From Sporosarcina psychrophila (GTDB lineage Bacteria > Bacillota > Bacilli > Bacillales_A > Planococcaceae), in contig NZ_CP014616.1 in assembly GCF_001590685.1 (NCBI RefSeq), forward strand, positions 146,501-210,500: a stretch of DNA of 64,000 nt, read 5' to 3'. Shown here in pieces: positions 16,816-25,846 of the stretch (positions within the stretch are counted from its first letter, which is position 1; each line of letters begins with the position of its first letter). Under the pieces are notes generated by a model. The model worked only from the letters and a program-made list of their open reading frames with translations. It searched no databases and had not been told where the DNA came from. The position numbers and the translations under genes are program-made.

Positions 16816-18129
16816 ATGATGGAAAAAGCACAAGTAAATGAATGGAAAGAGAAGCTTCCGCTCATCGGACAGATGACAGCACGTGAAGAAGTGCTCTGGC
16901 TCAATCCCTTAGTAGAGTCGACATCAACTGGTCTTCAAAAAACAGGCGTGACTGCAGAAAATGTCAAAGACGCATCAGACCGTCTGAAACGTTTCGCGCC
17001 ATATATCGAGCGTGTCTTCCCGGAAACAAAAGTGTCGAACGGTATTATCGAATCACCGATTACCGCTATTCCAAACATGAAAGAAGCGCTTTCCAATCAA
17101 TACAAAGCAGCTATTTCAGGTGAACTTCTCCTGAAAGAAGACAACGCACTGCCGATTTCAGGTTCAATCAAAGCGCGCGGTGGCATTTACGAAATCCTAA
17201 AACATGCCGAAACACTTGCGATTGAGCACGGATTGATCACAACTGCTGACAACTATACTAAATTTGCAGAGCCGGAATTCCACAACCTGTTCTCAAAACA
17301 TAAAATCGCTGTCGGATCGACAGGAAACCTGGGCCTAAGCATCGGCATCATGAGCGCCAAGCTCGGTTTCGATGTTACTGTCCATATGTCAGCAGATGCG
17401 AAACAATGGAAAAAGGATATGCTGCGCGAAAAAGGCGTCACAGTTGTTGAATACGCCGATGACTACAGTAAAGCTGTTGAAGAAGGGCGTCGCCAAGCGG
17501 ATGCAGATTCTTCTTGTCATTTTGTTGATGATGAAAACTCACTCGACTTATTTTTAGGCTATGCAGTGGCGGGGGAACGTGTTGCGGCGCAGTTGAAAGC
17601 GCGTGGCACAATCGTTAACAAAGACAACCCGCTGTTCGTTTATCTGCCTTGCGGTGTCGGTGGCGGCCCTGGAGGTGTAGCATTTGGAATGAAGCTCGTG
17701 TTCGGCGATGCAGTCAGCTGTTTCTTCGCAGAGCCGACGCATTCCCCGTGCATGATGCTTGGTATGATGACTGGTCTTCACGACAAGATTTCAGTTCAAG
17801 ACTTCGGTCTAGACAATAAAACCGTTGCAGACGGACTCGCAGTTGGTACAGCATCTGGTTTCGTTGGCAAGACAATGGAACCGTTATTATCTGGCTGTTA
17901 TACGATTGCGGACGAAACGATGTTCAAGTTATTGAAACTGATCGCAGACACAGAAAATATTCGACTCGAGCCGTCCGCACTCGCGGGGATGACTGGTCCA
18001 GTACAAGCTATCCATGGAAATGTGAGGGATGCTAATTCAGCAAATGCTACCCATCTTGTCTGGGCAACAGGTGGCAGTATGGTCCCTGAAGCAGAGATGA
18101 ATTCGTATTATGATATGGGCGGGAAATAA
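16816..18129 (+). CDS. dsdA: D-serine ammonia-lyase (dehydratase)
   Basis: PLP enzyme converting D-serine to pyruvate and ammonia. 437 residues with [14 protein letters not shown] (Schiff-base lysine at K119), the phosphate-binding [24 protein letters not shown] and C-terminal WATGGSMVP, all as in DsdA. Monocistronic, with a terminator. The regulator (DsdC) and transporter of enterobacteria are absent, so it may serve detoxification or cell-wall D-amino acid turnover. Confidence 0.95.
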   Translation: MMEKAQVNEWKEKLPLIGQMTAREEVLWLNPLVESTSTGLQKTGVTAENVKDASDRLKRFAPYIERVFPETKVSNGIIESPITAIPNMKEALSNQYKAAISGELLLKEDNALPISGSIKARGGIYEILKHAETLAIEHGLITTADNYTKFAEPEFHNLFSKHKIAVGSTGNLGLSIGIMSAKLGFDVTVHMSADAKQWKKDMLREKGVTVVEYADDYSKAVEEGRRQADADSSCHFVDDENSLDLFLGYAVAGERVAAQLKARGTIVNKDNPLFVYLPCGVGGGPGGVAFGMKLVFGDAVSCFFAEPTHSPCMMLGMMTGLHDKISVQDFGLDNKTVADGLAVGTASGFVGKTMEPLLSGCYTIADETMFKLLKLIADTENIRLEPSALAGMTGPVQAIHGNVRDANSANATHLVWATGGSMVPEAEMNSYYDMGGK

Positions 18130-18182
18130 TCCCGTTATTTCCCGGGAAATCGACATTAAGTTGGGAAATAATTGCGAATAAT

Positions 18183-18212
18183 AAAAAACCTCACACTTGT
18201 GTGAGGTTTTTT
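18183..18212 (+). terminator. Bidirectional intrinsic terminator between dsdA and yqcI-like gene
   Basis: Stem AAAAAACCTCACAC / GTGTGAGGTTTTTT with a 2-base loop and A/T tracts on both sides; serves the convergent genes. Confidence 0.88.
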
Positions 18213-18230
18213 GTCTTTATTGGGTACCAA

Positions 18231-18968
18231 CTAGCTCATCTTCTCTTTATGTGAAAATGGACATTGTCCTTGAATCGGTTCAACATCATCCCCAATGAAA
18301 AACTGTTTCCATTCGTTGTGCTCTGGATCTCCGAAATGGCTAATATCCGGATGCTTTGGTAACTGATCCCACACTTCCACGCGTTCACGAACTTTTTCCC
18401 GCGACATGACCCCGCCTTTTTCCGTCCCTTTCAATCCCTCGAATATGCGACGAGGCTGAAAACCGAGTACCATTGCATTGCCAAGATTCCGCGTCTTCCG
18501 TTGCTTGTAGGCCGGTGCATTGCCAAACACAAAAATCGGCTCGCCATGAAAACGGAAATCCCATAGATGATGAGCAGGATCACGGGGACTATCGGCAGGC
18601 CATTCAATTTCATCTACTCCGTGCAAGTACTGCAACATTTCCCAGAACTGCTGTCGATATTCATCCAAAGAACCTTCTGTTTCAAATGGCTCAACAAACA
18701 CGAATAATCCATGCCGTTTATGTGCGGGGTTGTCGAAAAGCGCCAAAAACGACTTCAACGTTTCGGGCAAATTGGACCAGTCATTCTGTGTCACATATCC
18801 ATAGCGCAATTCGCCCTTGAGCTCTCCTCCCATACCGAAATAGCAAGGAAACGTCTTATCCGTCACCGTCTCATGGAACGTTTGGTATTCCTTCAACAGC
18901 CAATTAGGCAGATCGGTACGCTCCGTAAAATCCTCTTTTGTCAATAAAAATTTATCCTTCAGAATCAT
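18231..18968 (-). CDS. YqcI/YcgG family protein
   Basis: 245 residues matching the uncharacterised YqcI/YcgG family. Typical blocks are FPCYFGMGGELKGELRYGY, HGLFVFVEP, HLWDFRFHGEPIFVFGNAPAY, RKTRNLGNAMVLGFQPR and QCPF near the C-terminus. Soluble, no signal peptide. GGAGGGG precedes the ATG. The family has no established function; some members sit near heme or redox genes, but nothing here supports that. Confidence 0.88.
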   Translation of the reverse strand: MILKDKFLLTKEDFTERTDLPNWLLKEYQTFHETVTDKTFPCYFGMGGELKGELRYGYVTQNDWSNLPETLKSFLALFDNPAHKRHGLFVFVEPFETEGSLDEYRQQFWEMLQYLHGVDEIEWPADSPRDPAHHLWDFRFHGEPIFVFGNAPAYKQRKTRNLGNAMVLGFQPRRIFEGLKGTEKGGVMSREKVRERVEVWDQLPKHPDISHFGDPEHNEWKQFFIGDDVEPIQGQCPFSHKEKMS

Positions 18969-19100
18969 TGTTTCCCCTCCATTTATCTCAATCTCTATAT
19001 ATACCCATTCCCCTTAGGCGGGGGACAAAACCATTTAAATGTTTAAATAGAATTTGATGGGGAAGTGTAAAGAAGACAAAAAATAATTGGAGGATCCAGC

Positions 19101-19952
19101 ATGAATTCCCCTATAGAAAATTCAGACACTACAAAATGCAATACAGAGTATGATACGCTACGCCGTGTAATCCTATGCCAGCCTAAGTTTATGGCTATTG
19201 AAGAAGTGATTAACGACGTACAGAAAGAATACGAAGATGAAAATATAAATGTTGAATTGGCAATGAAACAACATAAGCAATTTGAAGAACTCCTCAAAGA
19301 ACACGGAGTTGAAGTCATCAAACTGCCATCATCCAAAAAATTTCCGGAACAAGTCTTCACAAGGGATATCGGATTTACTGTAGGAGATGACATTTTTGTC
19401 TCCGAAATGGCAAGCGATATTCGTAAAGGGGAAGAAGAAGCACTCGAGGAATGGCTTGAAGACGAGGATATTTCATTCCAAACCACAACTGATCATGTAG
19501 AGGGTGGAGACGTCATCGTCGATCGCGGCACATTGTTTGTTGGCATTAGTAGCCGGACATCCATAGAAGCAGCTGAAAAGTTAAAAGATGATCTTCCAGA
19601 TTACACGATTATTCCTGTTCCTTTCGATGAAAAATACCTGCATCTAGACTGCGTATTTAACATCCTATCACCTGAAGTAGGACTGATTTTCTCGAAAGCA
19701 TTTGATCCAAGCATTGTCGATATGCTGACAGCAACATACAAGCTCATTGAGGTTTCCGAAGAAGAACAATTCACAATGGGTACCAATGTCTTGTCAATCG
19801 GCGATAAAAAAGTATTCAGTCTGCCTCAAAACAAACAAGTCAATGCACAAATACGTGCGCACGGATTCGAAGTTATTGAAGTCGAATTCGATGAAATCAT
19901 TAAATCCGGTGGCTCTTTTAGGTGTTGCTCGATGCCAGTCAATAGGGAATAG
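19101..19952 (+). CDS. Dimethylarginine dimethylaminohydrolase / amidinotransferase family protein
   Basis: 283-residue protein of the guanidino-modifying superfamily. Diagnostic residues are FTRDIGF (87-92), HVEGGD (132-137), the catalytic histidine H181 (YLHLDCVF), and the nucleophilic cysteine near the C-terminus (GGSFRCCSMP, C275 or C276). The family hydrolyses methylated arginines, arginine or related guanidines to citrulline-type products; the exact substrate cannot be assigned. It starts after GGAGG. A decayed second copy of its C-terminal part lies at 20771-20826. Confidence 0.88.
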   Translation: MNSPIENSDTTKCNTEYDTLRRVILCQPKFMAIEEVINDVQKEYEDENINVELAMKQHKQFEELLKEHGVEVIKLPSSKKFPEQVFTRDIGFTVGDDIFVSEMASDIRKGEEEALEEWLEDEDISFQTTTDHVEGGDVIVDRGTLFVGISSRTSIEAAEKLKDDLPDYTIIPVPFDEKYLHLDCVFNILSPEVGLIFSKAFDPSIVDMLTATYKLIEVSEEEQFTMGTNVLSIGDKKVFSLPQNKQVNAQIRAHGFEVIEVEFDEIIKSGGSFRCCSMPVNRE

Positions 19953-20045
19953 AACGATTGTGAACCTCGCTGTGAAGTGGGGTTTTTTGATTGTTAGGGA
20001 ATATAAAGGTATTCTTACTTAGCCATTGTCTTAATATCAAAAAGA

Positions 20046-20070
20046 AAGCACCCATCGAGGGTGCTTTTTT
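20046..20070 (+). terminator. Intrinsic terminator after the DDAH-like gene
   Basis: Stem AAGCACCC / GGGTGCTT, loop ATCGA, with a T6 tail; convergent with the next gene. Confidence 0.85.
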
Positions 20071-20075
20071 GTGCA

Positions 20076-20702
20076 TCAGCTATCAAGCAAATTCCCTTGT
20101 GCCGGAATTGGATGTTCTTTCAGCATTCTAGCTAGATGGATCGTATTATAAGCAAGCAATTCAACATGCTTTTTTGTGAAATCATTTGTTTGCCCTGCGG
20201 CGATATAAGATGGTCCTGGTCCTGCTTCTCCAACCCAATATGTATCGACATTCGGAGGAATGACAAACCCAATATGCGATAACCCATAAAGAATGGAAGC
20301 GGCGGCATGCTTTGCTCCGTCTTCGTTACCTGTTACAACAACACCGCCTACTTTATTATAATAAATGGCTTGTCCTTTATCATTTGTCTCCCCGCTGCTT
20401 CCATACAATCTTTCAATGGCAAGCGTTGCAATACTACTTTTTTCCCCAAGCCAAAGCGGAGTCCCAATAATAAGAATATCCGCTTCTTTGACCTTTTCAA
20501 ATACTTGTGGCCACTCATCGCCATCTCCCATATCAGGACTCATTCCATAGGAGATCGCGTAATCTGCCAGTCTAACGACCTCTGCCACAATATTTTCATT
20601 GTCATAAATTTGGCAGACCTTCTTCGCAAGTGCCTCCGTATTCGATTCCTCCTCCGAACTTTTCAACGACGCATTCAAAATTAGTGCTTTCAACGGGCGC
20701 AT
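20076..20702 (-). CDS. Flavodoxin-fold NAD(P)H-dependent oxidoreductase
   Basis: 208 residues with the FMN-binding flavodoxin fold. The phosphate loop region is ALILNASLKSSEEESNTE, followed by ADILIIGTPLWLGEKSS and the later loop GGVVVTGNEDGAKH. It resembles iron-sulfur flavoprotein/WrbA-like NADPH-dependent FMN reductases; the substrate is unknown. The ATG at 20702 follows AGGAGGATTTTG; a TTG one codon earlier is less likely. Confidence 0.85.
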   Translation of the reverse strand: MRPLKALILNASLKSSEEESNTEALAKKVCQIYDNENIVAEVVRLADYAISYGMSPDMGDGDEWPQVFEKVKEADILIIGTPLWLGEKSSIATLAIERLYGSSGETNDKGQAIYYNKVGGVVVTGNEDGAKHAAASILYGLSHIGFVIPPNVDTYWVGEAGPGPSYIAAGQTNDFTKKHVELLAYNTIHLARMLKEHPIPAQGNLLDS

Positions 20703-20770
20703 CAAAATCCTCCTCTGTAATTTTGTCTTCTACTCTATGAGTACCCTGTAGGGCCAATCAAAAACGTCTT

Positions 20771-20826
20771 GAAGAACAATTCAGAATGGACATGAACGTC
20801 CTACCGATTGGGAACAAAAAGAATCA
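20771..20826 (+). pseudogene. Fragment of a second DDAH-like gene
   Basis: Eighteen codons read EEQFRMDMNVLPIGNKKN, closely matching EEQFTMGTNVLSIGDKKV at residues 221-238 of the intact DDAH-like protein, with stops just beyond. No ribosome site or start is present. Interpreted as the last recognisable piece of a duplicated or former paralogue. Confidence 0.65.
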
Positions 20827-20977
20827 TAAACCCACAGCTAAGGGGGATTTTTATTATGGAGTGACGATAAAAATAGTACGTCAAAGTAGCCAATAATAAT
20901 TGTCTGCCGTACAGGGCGAAACGGTCAGTCGGCTAACTACCTATCATCATATAGTATGGTAGGGGGGCAATAAGATC

Positions 20978-21391
20978 ATGGAGAGACATAAAAAGTGTAA
21001 AAAAGTAGTAAGAATGATTGATTACAAAAACTATAGCAAAAAGATTGTATGCCAGACACCTATAGAAGTTATCCCAACAAATAACTCTGAATTTAGTATC
21101 ATACCGAATGTGAAAAGATATTTTTATATCCCAGTAGCTAATATTAATGTGACTAACGGGGTAACTATTCCAGCAAATCTATTTTATAACGATGATGGGA
21201 GTTCAACGATTGAATTTATGAATTTCATCCCAAATGGCTATGCTAATTTATACATTAATGCATTAATGCAAGAAGGTGGAATGTATGAAGTGAGTACGAA
21301 TAGCCTAACGATTAGCCCGGCTAATGCCATAATTTATGCGCGTACGCCCATTATTGTTGAATTGCTTTCATTTTCGACTAAACTAATTTAG
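20978..21391 (+). CDS. DUF4183 protein A
   Basis: 137 residues. The C-terminal 90 form a DUF4183 domain: KRYFYIPVANINVTNGVTIP, an NDDGSSTIEF segment, NGYANLYINALMQEGGMYEV and LTISPANAIIYARTPIIVE. In Bacillales this domain occurs in exosporium or spore-surface proteins, so a structural surface role is possible. AGGGGGG precedes the ATG by 9 bases. A second DUF4183 gene follows. The N-terminal 45 residues are basic and specific to this copy. Confidence 0.8.
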   Translation: MERHKKCKKVVRMIDYKNYSKKIVCQTPIEVIPTNNSEFSIIPNVKRYFYIPVANINVTNGVTIPANLFYNDDGSSTIEFMNFIPNGYANLYINALMQEGGMYEVSTNSLTISPANAIIYARTPIIVELLSFSTKLI

Positions 21392-21411
21392 TGAAATTAG
21401 TTTAGCTTTTT
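21378..21411 (+). terminator. Intrinsic terminator after DUF4183 gene A
   Basis: Stem CTAAACTAATTT / AAATTAGTTTAG overlapping the stop codon, then C and T5. Confidence 0.8.
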
Positions 21412-21480
21412 AGATGGACAGCCCTGACATCTTATCGAATTTCGCATTTACTATACTAAAGACGAAAGGAGGTGAATCAA

Positions 21481-21801
21481 ATGGCGCTTACCCTTATTAA
21501 TATTAACGTGAACGTTTCAGGTACTTCGACGAGGTTTTTTAATGTATTGGCAGCACCTTTAGTTGTCGAAGATGGTACTACTGTCGCAGCAACTACTTTT
21601 TTGGATGACAGTGGAACGGCTGCAACGGCTTTTCCTGTAGTAACAAATGGCTACTATAATTTTTATTTAAATGGTGTGTTACAAGAGGGCGATTCGTATA
21701 CAATTTCTGCAACAGAATTGACCTTTAATACTGTCACCGGCAGTATATCTGCTGGAACTCCATTGGTTATAGAAGCAGTAGAGTTAGTAACAGTAACTTA
21801 A
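21481..21801 (+). CDS. DUF4183 protein B
   Basis: 106 residues made almost entirely of a DUF4183 domain: RFFNVLAAPLVVEDGTTVAA, LDDSGTAATAFP, NGYYNFYLNGVLQEGDSYTI and LTFNTVTGSISAGTPLVIEA. It aligns throughout with protein A, so the pair is a tandem duplication that has diverged. AAAGGAGG lies 8 bases before the ATG. No signal peptide is visible, as is usual for proteins assembled on spores from the mother cell. A spore-surface role is inferred from the family only. Confidence 0.82.
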   Translation: MALTLININVNVSGTSTRFFNVLAAPLVVEDGTTVAATTFLDDSGTAATAFPVVTNGYYNFYLNGVLQEGDSYTISATELTFNTVTGSISAGTPLVIEAVELVTVT

Positions 21802-21939
21802 CTGGAACTTTTGGCTATGTGGGACAAGTTTATTGATGGTTATGGGTACCAACCTATGCCCGAATTAAATTCCTCACAGGAAGAAATTCCAATCCTCAAA
21901 AAGTATTTTTCCCCGTACAAATGCTCAATTTCAGCTATC

Positions 21940-21978
21940 AAAAAGAGAAGATATCCGTGATGGGTATCTTCTCTTTTT
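21940..21978. terminator. Bidirectional intrinsic terminator
   Basis: Stem AAAAAGAGAAGATA / TATCTTCTCTTTTT between DUF4183 gene B and the convergent flavoprotein gene. Confidence 0.88.
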
Positions 21979-21984
21979 CTCATG

Positions 21985-23349
21985 CTATTCCACTTTAGAA
22001 AACAAATCATTCAGCGCCTCACTCATCGACGGATGTGTGAAAATGGCATCCCGCAAAAATGTATACGGCAATTTTGCTTCCATCGCAATCCGTACTGTAT
22101 TGATCATCTCACTGGATTCAGCACAAAATAGCGTGCAACCTAAAATCTCTTTGGTGTCTGGATCTACAAGGGCTTTCAATAATCCGTCCGTTTGTTTCAC
22201 GATACGGGCACGAGGAATCGCGGCTGCTGGAAGTGTGACCACTTTGTAGGCAATCCCTTTTTCTTTAGCCGTTTTTTCATTCAACCCTACCTGCGATAAA
22301 ACCGGATCGATGAAAACAGAGTAGGGTACGTTGCTTCGGGCTTTCCTCGTGTAGGTACCATCGCCAACTAATTGGTCTTTGATAATACGGAAATCATCTA
22401 GTGAAATATAAGTAAACTGTGGTCCACCATTCACATCACCCAATGCCCAAATGTTTTTAGCGTTTGTTTTTAATGAATCGTCAACCACAATTGCGCCTCT
22501 ATCATTTACTTCTACAGAAGTGTTTTCGAGACCTAATCCTGCAATGTTTGGCTTTCTGCCTGTAGCCAGTAAAACTGCATTTCCGTAAGCTTCCGCATGA
22601 TCAGCGTCACCCGTCTTATAAGAAACAACCACACCACCATCAAGATTTTCAATTGACTCAACGCTGCTGTCTACTACAAACGTAATATTTTTTGCCTCAA
22701 GCACTTTTTTCACTTCTTCTGCAATATCACGATCATCATTCCGTAAAAACTCAGGTGAATGGTCAATAACCGTCACCTCTGAACCAAAGCTCGCATAAAT
22801 CGAAGCAAACTCCAGACCAATATAACCTCCACCAATGATGACCAACTTTTCAGGAAGTGTATCTAATTGTTGTAAAGTAGTCGAGTTATAAACGAAATCA
22901 GCCCCCTCTAATCCCTCAATTGGCGGAGTGATAGGGGAAGAACCTGTGTTAATAAAGAATTTATCCGCTGTTAACTCGAATTGTTCATTGGCAGTTTTCA
23001 CTTGGATCTTATCATCGTCTAAAAAGGAAGCGACTCCTGTAAAGACCGTAACCTTTTCAAGGTCATCTAGCATATGAAAATTCTTATCGCGCAAAAATGA
23101 GGTTAAATAATCTTTTTCTTCAATCGCTTCTTTATAAAATTTCATTTTAGGTACTTCTGAGTATTTACGATTATTAGATTGAAAAACGAGTGATTTCGTT
23201 GGAATACAAGCAATGTTGATGCACGTTCCACCATACATTTCTGCCGACTTTTCAATCATTGCAACGCGCTGACCTTCTTTCGCCAGCATTGCCGCCAATG
23301 TCTTTCCACCTTTACCAAATCCAATAATAATTGCATCAAATTTCTTCAT
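21985..23349 (-). CDS. RclA-like pyridine nucleotide-disulfide oxidoreductase
   Basis: 454-residue FAD enzyme of the class I disulfide reductase family. The FAD loop is IIIGFGKGGKTLA, the redox pair is GGTCINIACIPTK (C43/C48), the NAD(P) loop is IIGGGYIGLEFAS, and ATGRKPN, ALGDVNGG and a C-terminal dimerisation domain follow. The catalytic histidine sits in FTHPSMSEALNDL. The pattern fits RclA/MerA-type enzymes; some members reduce hypothiocyanous acid. Mercuric reductase is unlikely because neither an HMA domain nor a C-terminal cysteine pair is present. GGAGGG precedes the ATG. Confidence 0.88.
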   Translation of the reverse strand: MKKFDAIIIGFGKGGKTLAAMLAKEGQRVAMIEKSAEMYGGTCINIACIPTKSLVFQSNNRKYSEVPKMKFYKEAIEEKDYLTSFLRDKNFHMLDDLEKVTVFTGVASFLDDDKIQVKTANEQFELTADKFFINTGSSPITPPIEGLEGADFVYNSTTLQQLDTLPEKLVIIGGGYIGLEFASIYASFGSEVTVIDHSPEFLRNDDRDIAEEVKKVLEAKNITFVVDSSVESIENLDGGVVVSYKTGDADHAEAYGNAVLLATGRKPNIAGLGLENTSVEVNDRGAIVVDDSLKTNAKNIWALGDVNGGPQFTYISLDDFRIIKDQLVGDGTYTRKARSNVPYSVFIDPVLSQVGLNEKTAKEKGIAYKVVTLPAAAIPRARIVKQTDGLLKALVDPDTKEILGCTLFCAESSEMINTVRIAMEAKLPYTFLRDAIFTHPSMSEALNDLFSKVE

Positions 23350-23553
23350 TGTTCACCCTCCTTGTCTATCTATTACCTTGTTAGTGGAAGTGTAAACGGA
23401 AGGTTTTCAAGAACTATGAAGGAAATGACTAATGGGTGGGCTACTAACGAGGGGGCGTACCATGTGAGAACTACATAAAAAATTCTTATTGAAACTAATC
23501 CTACTTTCAAAACGTATCTTAAGACAATGAGATTATTAGAAAGGAGACACCAT

Positions 23554-24864
23554 ATGAACATTTACGCGTGGTTTGGGTTAACGGCAGTTGTTGTCCTCGC
23601 ACTATTACCTTTGTTAAGTAAAAAGTCCCGTACAAAAATGGAGATACGGAAAGCATTATTGAATGTGGCTGTTGTATTCGGGATTATCATTGCGGTACTA
23701 GTATTTAACGTGAATTATTTATTTGCCTTACTGGTCGCGTTCTTTATCTTTATATTGTTCGATAAAAAAACGTATACGAAAAAGCGGTTGATTATCTATG
23801 GATCAATTATTTTAGTTATAGGAATCGCGGGCTTCGCCATATTGAGAGACAATCCGGAGTATGTCTTAAACCATCTGAAGGACAATCCACAAACGACATC
23901 CCTGTACCTAGCTGAAAACAGTGTGGAATTGATCACGTACCAATCGGATGTAGTGCGACCGCTGGCAAGTACCGTGAAGATACTGATTGCTGCCGAATAC
24001 GCTATGCAAATCGATGCAGGCCAGCTGAACAAAGACAGTTCCGTACCGCTTGCGGATTTAAACCGCTACTACTTAAAAAACTCGGATGGCGGGGCTCATG
24101 AAGAGTGGTTAAAAGCGATGCAAAGTGAAGACAAAATCAAAAATAACGAAGTGACATTGCATGATGTCGCAAAAGGGATGGCCACCTATAGCTCCAACGC
24201 CAACACGGACTACCTAATCGACCTGCTCGGAATATCTGCCATCAATGAGCGTGCAAAAGCCCTCGGATTAGCACAGCATGAGGACGTCTATCCGATTGTT
24301 AGCGCGCTCTTAATTCCAGATCATATAAAAAGCGAATCGATGGATAAGAAGCAATTGATCAAAAATCTCGAGGCCATGTCGATGGAAGAATATCGTACAT
24401 TAGCTGAAGAACTAAGTGAACAAATGAAAGAGAAAACCATCAGAATTGAAGATGTAACATTTGATTCGTCTATGGACGAACAAAAAGTGTGGTCAGATCG
24501 CTTAATTGGTGCATCCGCGAATGATTACGGAAAGTTACTGGCCGCGATTTCGAATGACCAACTCCCGACGACAGCCTCTGAAACCATAAGAGACTTACTC
24601 GAATGGCCATTGCAGCTAAACGAAAGCAATCACGACCGCTTTGTCCATCTAGGCGCAAAGGGCGGATCAACCGCATTCATACTGAACGACGCATTGTATG
24701 CCGAAAATCACAATGGGGATAAAATCGAAATCGTCCTCATGACAGACGAACTGAACTTCTGGCAAGGAATGCTCGTCAGAAAAAACATGAATTCATTCGA
24801 ATCGAAGTTACTTGGAAGTGAGGATTTCCGACTGGAGGTTCAAAGGGAACTCATGGGGGTGTAA
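23554..24864 (+). CDS. Membrane-anchored class A beta-lactamase-like serine hydrolase
   Basis: 436 residues: three to four N-terminal membrane helices (about 5-22, 34-68 and 79-97), then an extracytoplasmic beta-lactamase-fold domain. The serine site is STVK (S139, K142), SSN lies at 213-215 and KGG near 375 (LGAKGGSTAF). The membrane module is unusual for a lactamase, so a role in envelope turnover or sensing is as likely as resistance. AAGGAGA precedes the ATG. Confidence 0.8.
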   Translation: MNIYAWFGLTAVVVLALLPLLSKKSRTKMEIRKALLNVAVVFGIIIAVLVFNVNYLFALLVAFFIFILFDKKTYTKKRLIIYGSIILVIGIAGFAILRDNPEYVLNHLKDNPQTTSLYLAENSVELITYQSDVVRPLASTVKILIAAEYAMQIDAGQLNKDSSVPLADLNRYYLKNSDGGAHEEWLKAMQSEDKIKNNEVTLHDVAKGMATYSSNANTDYLIDLLGISAINERAKALGLAQHEDVYPIVSALLIPDHIKSESMDKKQLIKNLEAMSMEEYRTLAEELSEQMKEKTIRIEDVTFDSSMDEQKVWSDRLIGASANDYGKLLAAISNDQLPTTASETIRDLLEWPLQLNESNHDRFVHLGAKGGSTAFILNDALYAENHNGDKIEIVLMTDELNFWQGMLVRKNMNSFESKLLGSEDFRLEVQRELMGV

Positions 24865-24914
24865 TGAATGTGAAAGCCATCGACCATTGAAATGTCGATG
24901 GCTTTCACATTCAT
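24864..24914. terminator. Perfect 21-base inverted repeat after the serine hydrolase gene
   Basis: Arms 24864-24884 and 24894-24914 are perfectly complementary (inner ends CCATCGAC / GTCGATGG) around a 9-base loop. There is no clear T-run, so termination may be weak; the stem overlaps the stop codon of the gene. Confidence 0.6.
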
Positions 24915-24987
24915 ATTCTCTTGCCTTTATAATGTTCCGAGGGGGACTTTCTAAATGGGCTGCTTGACCTTTACTTGTGAACAGTGC

Positions 24988-25001
24988 ATATTAATTAATA
25001 T
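24988..25001. promoter_or_regulatory. AT-rich palindrome upstream of the Lrp gene
   Basis: Perfect palindrome ATATTAATTAATAT, followed by further AT-rich dyads up to the Lrp start. Lrp/AsnC proteins commonly bind such sites and autoregulate, so this is a candidate operator. Confidence 0.4.
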
Positions 25002-25089
25002 ACATTATGAATTATATTATAAGTGTTTTATGTACAATTGTTAAAGATACTTTAATAATTAATACATAATGGTGAGGAGGGAATTATTA

Positions 25090-25533
25090 ATGGATGTGAC
25101 TGATAAAAGAATTATCGAACTACTCATAGATAATGGACGGCTCTCTTATGTAGATATAGGTAAAGAACTTAACTTGTCACGTGTTGCAGTACGGGAAAGA
25201 ATTCATAATCTTCAAGAGGATGGTACTATCGAGCGTTTTACAGTTGTAGTGAATAGCGAAAAAGTGGGAAAGGGTGTTTCGGCATTCTTCGAGGTAGACT
25301 GTGAACCATCGTCTTTAGTGAGTGTAGCAGAGGCACTCGCAGATATTTCTTCTGTTGCGAGCTGCTATCAAATGACAGGTCCATCAACACTTCATATGCA
25401 TGTGTTGGTTGATGATTTTACGGATTTAGAAAAGTTTATCAACGAAGAATTATATGCACTAGATGGAATAACGAGAGTAGAAAGTCATATATTACTTCGA
25501 CGCTTTAAGAGTCGATCCGGTTTGAAATTGTGA
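25090..25533 (+). CDS. Lrp/AsnC family transcriptional regulator
   Basis: 147 residues: N-terminal helix-turn-helix (DKRIIELLIDNGRLSYVDIGKELNLSRV in overlapping segments) and C-terminal ligand-binding RAM/AsnC domain (FFEVDCEP, VASCYQMTGPSTLHMHVLVD). GAGGAGGG precedes the ATG. It lies directly upstream of the peptide ABC transporter and gamma-glutamyltransferase genes in the same direction, so it probably controls them in response to an amino acid. Confidence 0.92.
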   Translation: MDVTDKRIIELLIDNGRLSYVDIGKELNLSRVAVRERIHNLQEDGTIERFTVVVNSEKVGKGVSAFFEVDCEPSSLVSVAEALADISSVASCYQMTGPSTLHMHVLVDDFTDLEKFINEELYALDGITRVESHILLRRFKSRSGLKL

Positions 25534-25546
25534 ATAATTAAGAGTG

Positions 25547-25573
25547 AAAACCTATCTTCGGATAGGTTTTTTT
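25547..25573 (+). terminator. Intrinsic terminator after the Lrp gene
   Basis: Stem AAAACCTATC / GATAGGTTTT, loop TTCG, with a T7 tail. Confidence 0.88.
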
Positions 25574-25846
25574 ATTTTGTGAAACGAAGTGTTTGAATGT
25601 ACTGTCGTTAATGAGAATTCCATTTCAGTACAAATAGTAAGGTTATGGCATCATCTACCTACTATTTGGCGGTATATGATAATCAGGGGATCTGAATGTA
25701 GTGTAAATTCTCTATATACTAACTATACGAAATATTATGTTGCTTTAACGGAATATTTGTTTTATACTCGTATCTAACTTGATAACGACATTTGTTAAGC
25801 AAAGATGGTTATTTGATTAACAAATGATTAGATGAGGGGGGATTTT

